This document shows, in pieces, positions 1 through 11,719 of a DNA stretch of 64,000 bases. This stretch comes from Panagrolaimus kolymaensis. Taxonomy: Eukaryota > Nematoda > Chromadorea > Rhabditida > Panagrolaimidae. A model generated the notes under the pieces. That model had not been told where the DNA came from and did not search any database. It worked only from the letters and a program-made list of their open reading frames with translations. The stretch lies in the NCBI GenBank assembly GCA_028622995.1, contig JAJQJQ010000056.1, positions 1-64,000 on the forward strand. The letters run 5' to 3'. Positions within the stretch are counted from its first letter, which is position 1, and each line of letters opens with the position of its first letter. The position numbers and the translations under genes were made by a program.

Positions 1-131
1 GCAGCAGAATTGGGAGACATCGAAGCTAAATTTGGGTTTTGACTAAATGCAGCAGCAAATGCCGCAGCAGCCATATTAAAATCTGGTGGCAATCCATTTA
101 CTGCAGCAGCTAAGGTTGCAGCTGAAGCCAT
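1..131 (-). CDS. Alanine-rich N-terminal fragment, gene runs off the left edge
   Basis: From an ATG at 131-129 the minus strand is open to the window edge and gives a low-complexity Ala-rich segment (MASAATLAAAVNGLPPDF, then runs of A, F and N/P/S). The same frame is open back to about 203 with Ser/Asn-rich residues, so the true start may be upstream. Other minus-strand frames between about 200 and 480 also look composition-biased (a D/E/N-rich stretch at about 190-262 and a basic, proline-containing stretch at about 385-560, ending in a GTAAG donor near 383). Upstream exons are therefore possible, but I could not join them in one frame. Such low-complexity sequence is common in transcription factors and RNA-binding proteins. 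No domain is visible and no function is assigned. Confidence 0.35.
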   Translation of the reverse strand, partial: MASAATLAAAVNGLPPDFNMAAAAFAAAFSQNPNLASMSPNSA

Positions 132-2509
132 GCTATTATTGTTACTATTAGTTGATTGTGGGCACTGGTAGTTGGGAGATGAAGTGGTTCCTCGTTTTTG
201 GAATTATTATTATGTTTTTCTCTAACTTCTTCAACTCCACCAGAATTATTATTTTCTGTTTCGTCGTCGTCCCACAACTATTCTGGGTGAATGTGGCGAA
301 GTTGTGGATGATACGGCCGACGATGTGGATGATGTAGACGCCGGCGAGCGTTTTTCTTTTGCCGCCAGCGTCGGCTTACTTTCAATTGTTGAAATGGTGA
401 GAATTTTGGCGGCTTTTTATATGTCCTGCCTGGACTTATTAATTTAAATCGACGTTTAAAAATAAAGCGTTGGAAATAAAATATAAATGGCTTTTTGATG
501 ATCGCCGGTGTAAAATCAAAAAAAGCGGCTAATAAATATGAGGCGCTTTTTTTATTTAGCAATAATTAATAAAATATAATTTTGGTTTATGTAAAAATTA
601 ATGATGGGAATCTAAAATAAAATAAGAAAATTTAAATAAAGAAAAGGAAAATTTTATGGGCTCAAAACAACATGGCCAAAACGTAACTCGACAAAATACA
701 AAAATTTTAAAAAGCACGAATTTATCTTTATCGAAACCAGAAAAAATAGAGTGTCAAAATTAAAATTTAAAGGTGGCAAAAAAATAAAGAGGAAGAAGGA
801 ATTTTTTGACACTGTATAAAAAAGAAATTGAGTTGCTACTGATTATAGCGGTTTTCAATAAAGAAGGAAAGAGGGATTGCGCTCAAACTCAACTACTTTT
901 GCAATGCCACAAAAAGGAAGAAAATGAGATGAGAGATAGAAAGAGAAAGAGGGAAGAAGGGAGGAGTTAGGGTATGATATTCACACAAATGAGAGCGTCA
1001 AAGCTCTTATTGGCTGAACGCGCTTTAGTTGTGCTCTCTTTTTGGCTGTGAAAAAAATAGGCGGAGCATATATTTTTATTTTCATAGAGAGGAGATGTGA
1101 AAAAAATAAGTGGGAGTGCTTCTCAAGGGAGGCGCGAGATGCAACGCATTCCCGTGTCGGTTTTCCTCTCGATGTTCGCGGTTTATTTAATGTTCTTCTT
1201 CTACCATTTCTTTTCCTTCTTTGAAGTGTTAAGAAGAATAGATAGTTACGTGTGTGTTGTTGTACATCACAAAAATACAAACATAAAAAAATAAATTGAA
1301 ATTGAGAAGCATCAGTAAAACACACACAAAAATTATGTATGTTGTTGATTTATTTAAAAAAAGCTTTGCTGCTTTTAAACAAAAAGCTTATATTTTGAAG
1401 CAAAATATATTAGAAATTAGGAAATTTAGAGTTCTTTTTTATGTGACCAAAGCAAATAGACGACACATTTTGGTAAAAACTTTAATGTGTTACTGTAGAG
1501 AGAATAAAAAGAAAACGATCTTAAAAAAAATAAAATAAAAAAATCCAAAAAGATATTTTTTAATTTTTTACGGAAATAACATAATAAGTGATTTTATTAC
1601 CAAAACAAAAAATGTTAATGTCCATTGCAAAAAAGGTCTCTAAAATGTCGTAAATTTTTTCATCGCATATTTTTTTCCCCAAAAAAACGCCGGGCCGTAA
1701 CCATAAGGTTTTATCGAATGGAAATGTGGCTAAATAAAAAATTAAAAGTTGAAGAAAAATTACTTTTTTAAAGTTTTCAACACCTTCTACCGTACCCATA
1801 AATAGAAGAGGAAGAAAAAAGGGGTAAATGCTTCAGTGTTAATATAAACATAAATTCATCAGTTGATTTCACACAAATTTATTTCACTTTTTTTAACGCT
1901 CACTCTGATAAGAAGAACACTATTCCCATATTTTAAGGAAAAAGTGTTTTCAACGTTGTCGGCTTCGCTTTTTTGTTGTAGGTCTTCTTAAAAATTTATT
2001 CTCTCATCTCTATATTATTTTTTTAAATTTTCCACAGCTCATTTACAGAACAACTATCTATCTCTGTTTTTGCACACGCAGTCATTCAGTAAGTATTTGT
2101 GTGATTGTTTGTATAAAAGATTAACTGTCATGAATGCTGATGAATTTTTTTTCTTTCTATATTTTTTTGGTTGTGAAAAGGAAGCCGCGTGGATTAACTT
2201 CCTTTTGCCACAAAAGACCCGCTTTAAAGCCTTTTTTTCTTCCTTTATGACTTAAACAGCAAAGTGCAGCGAATGAGTGATAAGAGAAAGAGCTTCAATC
2301 GGATTTTAAATACTGATAACTGGAAGCTTAAATCGGCATTCTTTTATACCTTTCTCTTTCATAGTGCGCTAAGACTGTAGCGAAATAAGCGTTTATTTTC
2401 GTTTAAACAAAATTAGTCAATTAAGCATTTTTTTAATATCAAAACTTTCATTACTTGGTCAAGAATTTGTCTAAAAACTTATTTCCAACATTGCCTTTAA
2501 AGTTTTTTA

Positions 2510-2641
2510 AACTTGCATATGTTTCATACCTATGCAAGTTGATATATCTCAGAGCTTCATCTATCTTAGCAGGTAGCAGACATAAATATGATACTACTAC
2601 TGAGATAGTATGAAAACGCCGCTTCTCAGCGGTTTGCCACT
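2510..2641. repeat. Cluster of inverted repeats (possible structured element)
   Basis: Three nested or adjacent inverted repeats are readable. Arms AACTTGCATA (2510-2519) and TATGCAAGTT (2531-2540) match perfectly over 10 bp with an 11-nt loop. Arms TATCTCAG (2545-2552) and CTGAGATA (2600-2607) enclose 47 nt, with an alternative short pairing ATACTA/TAGTAT inside. CCGCT and AGCGG near 2629-2641 flank a 4-nt loop. The stretch lacks the homopolymer runs typical of the surroundings. It could be a hairpin RNA, a regulatory element or a repeat fragment. Confidence 0.4.
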
Positions 2642-5165
2642 TGAATAATCGCAATACGGGCGTTTATAGTCAACAAACGTGATGCAATGGCAGGCGCCGC
2701 AAAAACTGTTTGATTCCATACCTTCCAAAAAAGGACTAACAAACCAACAAAAAAAAAATGAGAAAGGTAAAAGGGCAAAAAGGCAAGATTCCGCAATCCA
2801 ACTTCCGTTACGAGATTAGCTACTAACCAAAAAGATTCGAGAGTGATGGATGACTTTGATCCAAAATTGGATCAAGATTATTAAGCTTGTGAGCGCCGCG
2901 TTTGTTGGCACTTGGAAAAGACAAAATAGAAATGGAAGAGGAGGAGGCGGCTTAAAGCTTTTTTGTTTTAATAATGTTTACAAAGGGAAGCAAGGTCATT
3001 ACATTTCATCTATCGAGAAAAAAATACATATGTTTTAGCGGTATAGCATCTCCCTTTCTCTTTTTTTAATAATCTCTTCTATACTAAACTTACTTAATCG
3101 AGCAACAACAAAAAAATGAACAGATTTAGTTATTTTTTTGAAGGTACCGTACTACACCTCAAAAAATCTTTTTTTTCTCACTTTGTAGTTTTTTTGCTTT
3201 CGAACATGTTGTTTTCAATATATATCTAATTTTTTTTCACTGTTGCTTCTAAAATTGTAATCGACACCAATGTCACCTCCTTTCTCATTGACGACTGACT
3301 AACTTTTTTTTATTGCTTAAAACATTCAAGTGGACAAGCAAGTAAGCGCGATGGATACAGTTCGAAGCAAAAACTCTCCCAACCTCGCATTATTGTATTT
3401 GTTCAAACAAGCAATGCAACAACTCTACCTAGCAAAAAAGGGGTAAAAAGAGTAGCAGCTAACACTCTTAAAAAATGAGAAAGTTAGTGTTGTTACTCGA
3501 TAACAACATCAACAAGAAGAAGAAGAAAAAGAGACCTTTAGTTTTCTCTATTTTTAATCAGTTTTTAAGTTTTTGACTTCTTCAAATTTGAGAAATGAGA
3601 CGACGAAGGAAAGCGAGACATTCGACTTATTGTGCGCAAAACAGAAAAGCCAAGGGGCGCGAAAAAAAGAAACTGTAATTGAGAAGAGTGTCGTCGACAC
3701 GGTTCTCGTTATCGTGCTCTTAGGTAAGCTGCAAAAGCTTTTATGTTTTGACAATAACACAACAAGGATGAAAGAAAAATATAATCAGAAGAAGAGGAGG
3801 GAAAGCGAAAAAAGTAAAGACAAAAATAACACATGCATTTCATTTATATTTTTTTTTATTTTTTGAGGAGAGAAGAAAATGAGACGACAATGACACTCCT
3901 GACGGTTGATTTCTCAGCAGCAACACAGCACTTTGTGGTCATGGTGGTGACAGTAAGAATTTGAACAGCTTTTGGGCGTTGAGAAAAAGTAAAATACAAA
4001 GTATCAAATTGCTTAAGAAAATACTTTGAAGCAACGAAGAAACTTTTTGAGAGAAATTTTGTGGATTTTTTCAACACAAAACTCGAACATTCTCACACGC
4101 AAAAAAATACTTATGACTTTTGCCACTGACTAAGCTCACACCTCTTCATCTTTCCATTACAGTAGCTGGAGTAAATTTCACTAATGAAAAAAAAGTTTTT
4201 GCAAATTCATTTTTATTTTATTTTTTGTTATTGGTGTGTGGGGTTAATCGCTACAAATCGTTCATTGACCCTATCTAATAATAAATACTTTTATTTTTTA
4301 AGCTTCGCTAAAAGATTTAAGCTTTTACTTTTCTTTCTTTTTTTTGCCATGTCAAAAAATGAGAAACAATCATAAAAGCAAAAAACTTTATCTGAAAAAA
4401 AAGTTCATCGCTTATTCAGCCGCCAAAGCCGTTTAAGTGGGAATACAAGAAGCAGTCGAGACGACGGAAGCTCTCTTACTTATTAAGAAAGAAAAAAAGT
4501 GAAGAAGATGGTAAAAGTTTTTTTGCCGCGTTCGCTTTCTAAAGGTAAACGTTTTTGTTGTTTCTTCTTATTCGGTCAACAGGTGCCGCGCCACAAAAGC
4601 TGAAGTGAATTTATTTTAGCTTTGGCTGCTGCTTGTTAAGTATTTATTCTTCATCAAGTTTACAGCTTTTCCTCTCTTATAATTTATTTTATCGTGTTTT
4701 AAGAAGTTACACCTATATTTGATGTTCTTTCTTCTTTTGCCTCAAAAAAAACATTAATTAAAAACAACACTCGAAAAAGCAAAAAGAGTTTTATTTTTTC
4801 TTTTATTTTTTTTGGCAAAAAAACAGAAAAAAGTGTTAAACATTTTTTTGTCTTTGGATCCCAACAAATCAAAAGCTTCAACCACAAATGAATGACCGGT
4901 TAAAAAGAAATCATCGAAAAAACTTAAAGGAAATGAAAAAGAATATATATCAGTGACAATTACACAGGTGTCAGAAGAAGGACACAAATTTAATCCTTGT
5001 CTTGTAAAACATCCACTTGAACAATGCCGCAAAACACGAAATAAGACAAGAGTTAACAACTGTGCCTCTTTATTTTTTGTTCAATACCGCGATAATTATT
5101 GTCATCGTTGTCGGCTATTTCAATAAATTTTCTTTTTTAAAACGAAACAGCAAATAGTTGCCATC

Positions 5166-5177
5166 AGCGGCGCCGCT
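5166..5177. repeat. 12-bp perfect GC palindrome
   Basis: AGCGGCGCCGCT is a perfect palindrome in otherwise AT-rich DNA, followed after four bases by another AGCGG. It may be a binding site for a dimeric factor or a chance GC patch. Nothing else in the sequence decides between these. Confidence 0.3.
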
Positions 5178-8100
5178 ATTAGCGGCCCTTGGTGGATACT
5201 AATCGAAAAGAAAAAAAGTTACTACAAAGTGGCCTCTTTTGTCTTTTGAGATAATTTACGAACTTTAAAATGATGTTGTTTTTAAAATATGTTGTTTGTT
5301 GGAATTGAAATTGCAAAAAGGGTAAATAAGAATAAGAAAAAAAGAAAAAAGAAAGAAATAATTAAAATACTCATGGGGATAGTTTTTGGAGAATTAAATT
5401 TTATAAAGAACAAATTTTAAGAATTTGAATACAGTATTAAGCTAAAAAAAATTTTTCTACAAACTAACCATTTAAAATTCGAAACAAAAAAATTAAACCA
5501 AAAAAGTCATAAGAAGTTTGAAAGGTCAGTTCATAAAAAATAATTCAAGACAGGTCAAGATAGATTCATCACAACTTTTTTTTTATCGTTTATTGTTTAA
5601 AAAAACTATAACTTTTGACGATCTTAGTTGCCAATACAAAAAAAAAGCCATCAATCGTCGATATTTTATATTCACGACAGCCATAGGGGAATAAATGCAA
5701 GCAAGCAATGAAAATGCATTCAAAACAAATCGTTCAAAACCTTGTCGTTGTTCGAGTGTGTCATTACAACTTTACAAATGGCAACAAATGAGATATATAA
5801 AAAAGACAAATGAACAACAGCGGTTGGTCATTTTTATGCTCTTCCTCTTTTTCCTTCGAGGAACTTAATAAAATTGACAATATGCAAATGCCTGAGTGGC
5901 TATGTTCTCTATTTTTTTTTCTGTGATTTGAAACATTTGATGAACTTCCAAAATGAAACAAAAAATGAAAAAGATATAAAAAATTTTAAGCTTCGAAGTT
6001 CGAACCATAAAAAACGGATAAATAAACAATAAAAAAATAAAAACTCGATTATTTTTGCGAAGAAAAAAGGTATTAAAAATCACTCGATTCTCTACCATAC
6101 TGTTGAAAAAAAGGAGAGAAAAAATTTATAAATTCGACAAAAGAAATTTTGTATTTTCATCATCAATTAACAAGTTTTTGATTTATCTCATTTCCCAGAT
6201 AATAATTTTTTTTTCCAGAAAGGATTTACGGCACGCGTTCATTTCAATCTGTTATTACTATTCTCTCACTATGTTAACAGGAGAGAGAAAAAAGGCTTGA
6301 CATGATTATGGAAACCCGATGTAATCACTTGGGTCACAACCACCTTATTTCTATATCTTCATTTATTTTTTTAATATTATGTATGATTTTTAAAGCGAGT
6401 GATGGCATGGGAAAGCAAAAGGATTTGTGACGCTTATAAATATCTATCAACTAACCCTCCATGTTGTTTTTTAGTTTTTATTGCCGTGTGAAGATTAGAG
6501 CATCCGATAACATAATTGGCCAAAAAAGGGCAAGGGCGCTCGTTACCGACCGAAATGACAATTGATCGCGCGAATATTAGCTAAGAGGCACTAAACCATG
6601 CCAGTGTTTTTCTTTAATTCGGTAATCAAGACAAATCGCAAAAATTAGAAAACAATAAAAAATAGTTAGGTTTAATAAAAAAAATAAGGGGGAAAAAGAT
6701 AAGGAAAGAAGATACAGCTAGATGCCTTCAAGTATTTTGCAAACATTAAAAATAGAAACAATACTCAGAAAAAATACTGTCCACTAATAAGGGATTCCAG
6801 GAGAAAAAAACACAAAAATAAATGCAAAAAATAATAAGAAAAATAGCTTTCGTATTTTATTCTTTTTGGAGAAACTAAAATTCTTTAAAAAAATTGAAAA
6901 TAAGAGGCATGTTAAATTACGCTTCGATAAACAGAAACAAATGATTCTCGTGTCATTTATTCGGTTGAGTAGAAATCTCGATTTTTTAATTTTATATTTG
7001 AAATAAATAAAAAACGACTAAAAATGAAAGAGATTTGATACAAATTCGATACAAAAAAAATTTAGACGTTTAAACCCCAAAAAGGTATCAGCTTAAAAAT
7101 AATTTGTACTTACCGTTTTTCGATACCACGATCGCTTTTCGTGTATTTGTAATGCGATAATAAAAATAAAAATAGTTTTTTACTTTAAACAAAAAATGTC
7201 GGAGAGTTTATGTATGTTTACAAGAGGTGTTAAGATTGTCGCGACGCATTCATTTTACTTTATTTTTTGCGATGTTAAAATTAAAATTCTTCGTTTTTTT
7301 CATTTCATTTCATTACCGTTCGAGATTCTTGTTAATTTCGATGTCGTCAAACTACACCAAAAAGGATGTAATTTTTTTTATTTATTTGTGTTAATGACGT
7401 TCCTTCGTTATTCCTCGATTCGAACCTTATTGCAGCGTTAATTTAAAGTTGTGCTAATTTTTGGTTAGGTTCGTTTAAATTCGCATCATTTCGATGTTCT
7501 TTTTTCTGCGTGTTTGATATCGCTAATGCTTCGACACATTCATTAAAAAAAATGGAAGAGGTGTTGGTTTTTATGCGCGTAAAAAAATGAACACAGAAGC
7601 ATGCATCTGATTTTTTACGCAAAAAAAAAAAAGAAACTGCAGAAAAAAATAAAGGAGTTGTTGGATGACACTAATTTGATTTGAGTGGTGTAAAAGTGTT
7701 GTAAGTAAAGACGACGACAACGCCAATGGCGCGAGAACGCGAGAAAAAGATAGGCGTACATTTTTTCCGTTTCATTTATTCTTGAACGAACACATTAAAA
7801 TTAAACAAGTAACGTGTTTTTTTTATTTCTGCCAGTTTTATAAAAAAAATCTGTTTCTGATGAGAGGAAAGGAGACTAATTTTATCAAGACAATGGAAAT
7901 CATTAGTATTGACTTCAATAATATTCACCAGTGACAAAAAAAATATTTAAAAAAGGGGTTTAAAATTTTAATTTTGATTTTTTGCGAATATAAAAAAATA
8001 AAAACAACCATAAAACAAAGAAGAAAAGACTGTAATCCACGATTGTAAAAAATTTGATCATAACTTTGACACCTGGTAATTAAAAAATAACATAAAAGCA

Positions 8101-8230
8101 AGTTTTATAAAACAAGGTCGAATTTGGTATCCTTTTGTTGTTACAATAATTCCATTGTTTTCGAAAAAAAAGTTGGAAAACAAGGGAAATAGAAAAAAAA
8201 GTGGCAATCAAGAAATGCCCAAATTTAGGA

Positions 8231-8384
8231 AAAAGAGGCGGTCAAGTGACAGTTTATTATTCTTGAATGAGTGTCATATTGCCGTGGAAGAAGCAAGCAG
8301 CTTTCGATTAGCGAGCGACACTGTTTTTGTTTTGGCTTTCTCTCAATCTATAATACGATTAACAAAAACTTGACCGCCACTTTT
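8231..8384. repeat. Long GC-rich inverted repeat with 120-nt spacer
   Basis: The left arm AAAAGAGGCGGTCAAGT (8231-8247) and right arm ACTTGACCGCCACTTTT (8368-8384) are reverse complements over 17 positions with one mismatch; the inner 11 bp (GGCGGTCAAGT) are perfect. The 120-nt interior has a balanced base composition and a second weak pairing (GTGACAG against GACACTG-like sequence). The arrangement fits a miniature inverted-repeat element, a long hairpin transcript or paired regulatory sites. No clear target-site duplication was seen. Confidence 0.45.
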
Positions 8385-9529
8385 GAGGAGAAAATAAAAA
8401 ATTATTTAGTGGTGGCATAAGTTGATTGAGGGCAAAGAAGCAAGGCAAAAGTCATCTTCATCTTTTTTTTAAACCGAAGCAAAAGACAAAAAAAAACGTA
8501 ATTTAATGCTAAATTTGATTCTTCATTTTTCACAAAAATAAAAAGCAAGCATCAGAAGAAAGAAGAAATAGAAAATGTAAGTGTTTATTCTTAAAAACAA
8601 AAGAAAAACGAATAAAGTTAAAAACAAGAAGGCTAATAAAAAAAGAGAGCAAAATAGCGTCAAAAAAGGAATGATCAGATTTAGTTTTTAAAATTAAATT
8701 TACAGCTTTTTTTGATAAAAGATTTGGCACTTACAAATATTCGAAAGATTTTGACGTTTCATTGTTTTTCGAAAAAAGCAACAAAAAAATAGGGAAAAAA
8801 TTTAATTTGATGGTCTTTGGTTTTTGAGAATCGAAAAAAAAGCATCATCGAATCAGTCGTTTTTTTAATTCAGCAATTTTTTCTATTTACACAGTAAGTA
8901 ATTGTGAAATAGGAAGCGATACTTTTTTTGCATATTAAAGAAAAAAAATATAATTTTCTTTCTTATTAACCCGTTATTTGCGACGATATGGTCTCCATCC
9001 AAACCCAGCAACCAGCCAGCATCAGTATCAGCAGCCAACGCATCTATCTATTTTCTATTTAATAAAAATGGAACAATTAAAGAAATAAATAAATTCAAAG
9101 CAAATCAAAGAAGCGTGAACTAAAATGTTTTGACACATGTTATAATAAAAAACTACTTCAACACTAATCAGATAAACATCATAAGAAACGGTCGTTTAAT
9201 TAGTAAATTATAAAAAAACTCTGAAGGTGACAAAAATTTCTTCTTAAAAAATTTCTTTAAATAAAAATTTTAGAAAATCGATAACATTTTCACAGTAAAC
9301 GAAATGGGTAATTTTGAATTATGAAAATATATTTTTAAGTTTGTTGCTATAAAAAATATGTTGTTGTTTCTCCCACTTTTACAAAGCCAATATATAATAT
9401 TATTATTTATTGATATTATAAACATTGACAAGAATACGTTGAAAAAAAATTACAAAAAGGTGAACAAGTTGATAGAGAATGAATTGCAAAAAAAAAAATG
9501 GGAGCTAAAGGTACTACAAGTTTCTTAAA

Positions 9530-11072
9530 TTATTCTTGGAGTCCGAAGGCAATTAACAAATACAAAAGAAAACCTAACAAAGCTAAAGATCCTAAACCAA
9601 AAATAACGCCTCGTTGACGACAGATGCCTTTCTTGACATTTTGTTTAGGTGTATTCTTAGAGTATTCTTCCATTGAAATGATACAAGTATCTTGAAGATC
9701 AGAAACATTATCAAGAACCTCAAGAATATAACTTCTTGGAAGATCATCAACAAAATCAATTAGAAGGCCGGCTGCATCGTATTTTGTAACGGTGTTTAAA
9801 TAAATATTTATTTTTTCTGGCGTTAACTTATTTTCTGTAATAAAATTATTGCGAGAAATAAACATTCTAAACATATCATAAATATTATCATCATTGTCAA
9901 ATTTTGGAGGTCGTTCAAGCATTTGGGTCCAACCAATTTGACTCAATTCCATTTTTAATTCTTCTTTAAAAGCCATTGAGTAACCGGGATCATCAATAAA
10001 TTTAATATTACAAAATGCGTTAATTGCACAATTTTTCTATAAAAAATTCTTTAGCAAATATTAATTTAGAATTTCAAGTATATTAAAAAGTGTTAGAAAG
10101 CTGTATTTTACTCATAACGAATAAAAGGAAAATAATAAGAAACATACTTTTAAAAATTGATAAATCATTTTTACATCCAAATCTCCTTCAATAAATCCAA
10201 GATAAATCCAATTAAATTTTTTCATTCGATTGAGATCCTGTAATTTTATTAAGGAGTCGGATGTTGCACGACATGGAACAGTTCTTAAAAATAATTTTTT
10301 TATATCTATTCATCACAAATTTCACCGACATTGCATACAAAAAGAAGCCCAAAAATTAAGCTATTCTACTCTTGGATTTTAGACAATCGCTTATATTTTT
10401 AGTTTAGTAATAGCATAATTACAGGCATCTCTTTCATATACAACGGTAGCAATATTCCAGCCGATAGCGTTTGAATAAATAAATTTTCTTACTCTATAAG
10501 TACAGCATTTGGAACACGGTTTATTAAATCTTCAATGGGCACCAAATTATCATTGTCCATAACTCTTGTATCCATTAAAGATAACATTAAAACTTTTTCC
10601 CATTTTGTTAAAAATTCATATTCAGCTTCTGTTATTGTGCAACCTTTTAATTGAATGACAATCAAATTGCAGCGATAAATATTCGGAATTATTTCAGCAA
10701 TAAATGTATCACTTGATCGGCAACAAAGCCAATGTGTGAGCCAAAATTTTTTGATGTTACTATATTTGGCATTATAATATAAATAATTATCCTATGAAAA
10801 AAAATTTTTTTTTAAAACAAAAAAAGTTATTTTATAAAAATACTAACTCCTTTACGCTCTGGGACATGATATTTCGCATGGTCTTCGTTATCCATATAAT
10901 CCACAATAGTGAATGGGAAAATAGAATAAAAATATTTGCATGTTTGATACAATTTTTTCCAATGATGATCATCCGCGTTTTCAACAATATATCTCAAAAG
11001 CGTTTTTGGAAAAGCACTTAAATATCCTCGTTGTACAGCAGGATTTTCGAAGGTATATAATTTAAAAGTCAT
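9530..11072 (-). CDS. F-box-like family protein with C-terminal transmembrane helix
   Basis: Four phase-compatible exons, 11072-10848, 10791-10493, 10283-10148 and 10036-9530, encode about 388 residues. The start is the first ATG after an acceptor-like TTTTTTAG. Residues about 15-50 (FPKTLLRYIVENA, then LYQTCKYFYS) resemble the degenerate F-box start seen in large nematode families. The middle shares spaced motifs (P-I-Y-x-C, T-x-x-E/D-x-x-F-L, V-P-N-A) with the plus-strand gene at 11720-12756, so the two are paralogues. The last 130 residues are unlike an F-box tail: a charged helical segment, then a hydrophobic stretch (GLGSLALLGFLLYLLIAFG) two residues from the C-terminus, as in tail-anchored proteins. 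The usual role of such F-box families is substrate recruitment to SCF ubiquitin ligases. Membrane attachment is inference. Confidence 0.7.
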
Positions 11073-11719
11073 TTCCAGGACTTGAGATTTTTTGCAACTA
11101 AAAAACAAAACTACTATTATTAAATTTTAATAAAACAAAAATGATTAAAAAATTTTCCCAACTATAAAAGCGATTGTGACATAAAAAAGTTTTACAAAAG
11201 AAAGAAAAAAGCTGGAAGTGTGTGTAATCGATTGAAAAGGATTTTTTTCTCAGAAGATGTTGCGTTGCGATCGTTCAATTTTTTATTATGCTTTTCTTAA
11301 ACAGTTTAATGTTATTAAAATTTCTTCCTTCTCAAGAGTGAAGCTTGGATTTTTAGCTTTGTTTTACTATTATCATTCTACGATTTTTGCAATGCTACAA
11401 TATCCGAGTTTATTACAGAACGAACAAAACTTTGAAATCCTAGCGAGGACTTAAAATTAATTTATTTATTGAATCAAAAAGCATTGTCACATGAAAAAAA
11501 ATATGCATAATAATTTTCTTCTAGGTTATTTTTTTGTACTAATATATGCCCTTCGGATATTCCTTGACATATTTATGGCAAACTACCTCTGACTTGATAC
11601 GACTTTGTTTTTTGAAAACACAATTAAAATCCACTTTTTCCAATAAAAAAGACTTTGCATTAGTACCTATGTTTTTTCATTTGAAAATTGCTAGGCGCTT
11701 TTATACCTTTTTTTCATTC
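11073..11719. other. Intergenic region between head-to-head F-box-like genes
   Basis: About 650 bp separate the two start codons. An open plus-strand frame from 11546 runs in phase into the downstream gene, so part of this interval could be coding if an earlier start is used. A second open frame at 11257-11454 has no supporting features. Promoters for both genes presumably lie here. Confidence 0.5.

Larger units (their letters stand above)
132..9529. other. Gene-poor interval of about 9.4 kb
   Basis: No open frame here has convincing composition, phase-compatible exons or a recognisable motif; open stretches are short and dominated by K, N, F and I from homopolymer A/T. The interval holds many A and T runs, an inverted-repeat cluster near 2510-2640, a GC palindrome at 5166-5177, a more GC-balanced stretch near 6480-6610 and a long inverted repeat at 8231-8384. 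It may be the upstream regulatory region, or a long 5' intron, of the gene at the left edge. That is inference from position only. Confidence 0.6.

Noticed and set aside
2451..2654. Open minus-strand frame overlapping the hairpin cluster
   Set aside because: No known motif, no splice sites, and the inverted repeats explain its non-random look better than coding.
5990..6020. GTTCGAACC-type sequence resembling a tRNA T-loop
   Set aside because: No acceptor stem, D-arm or anticodon arm can be drawn around it; the same holds for GATTCGAACC near 7420.
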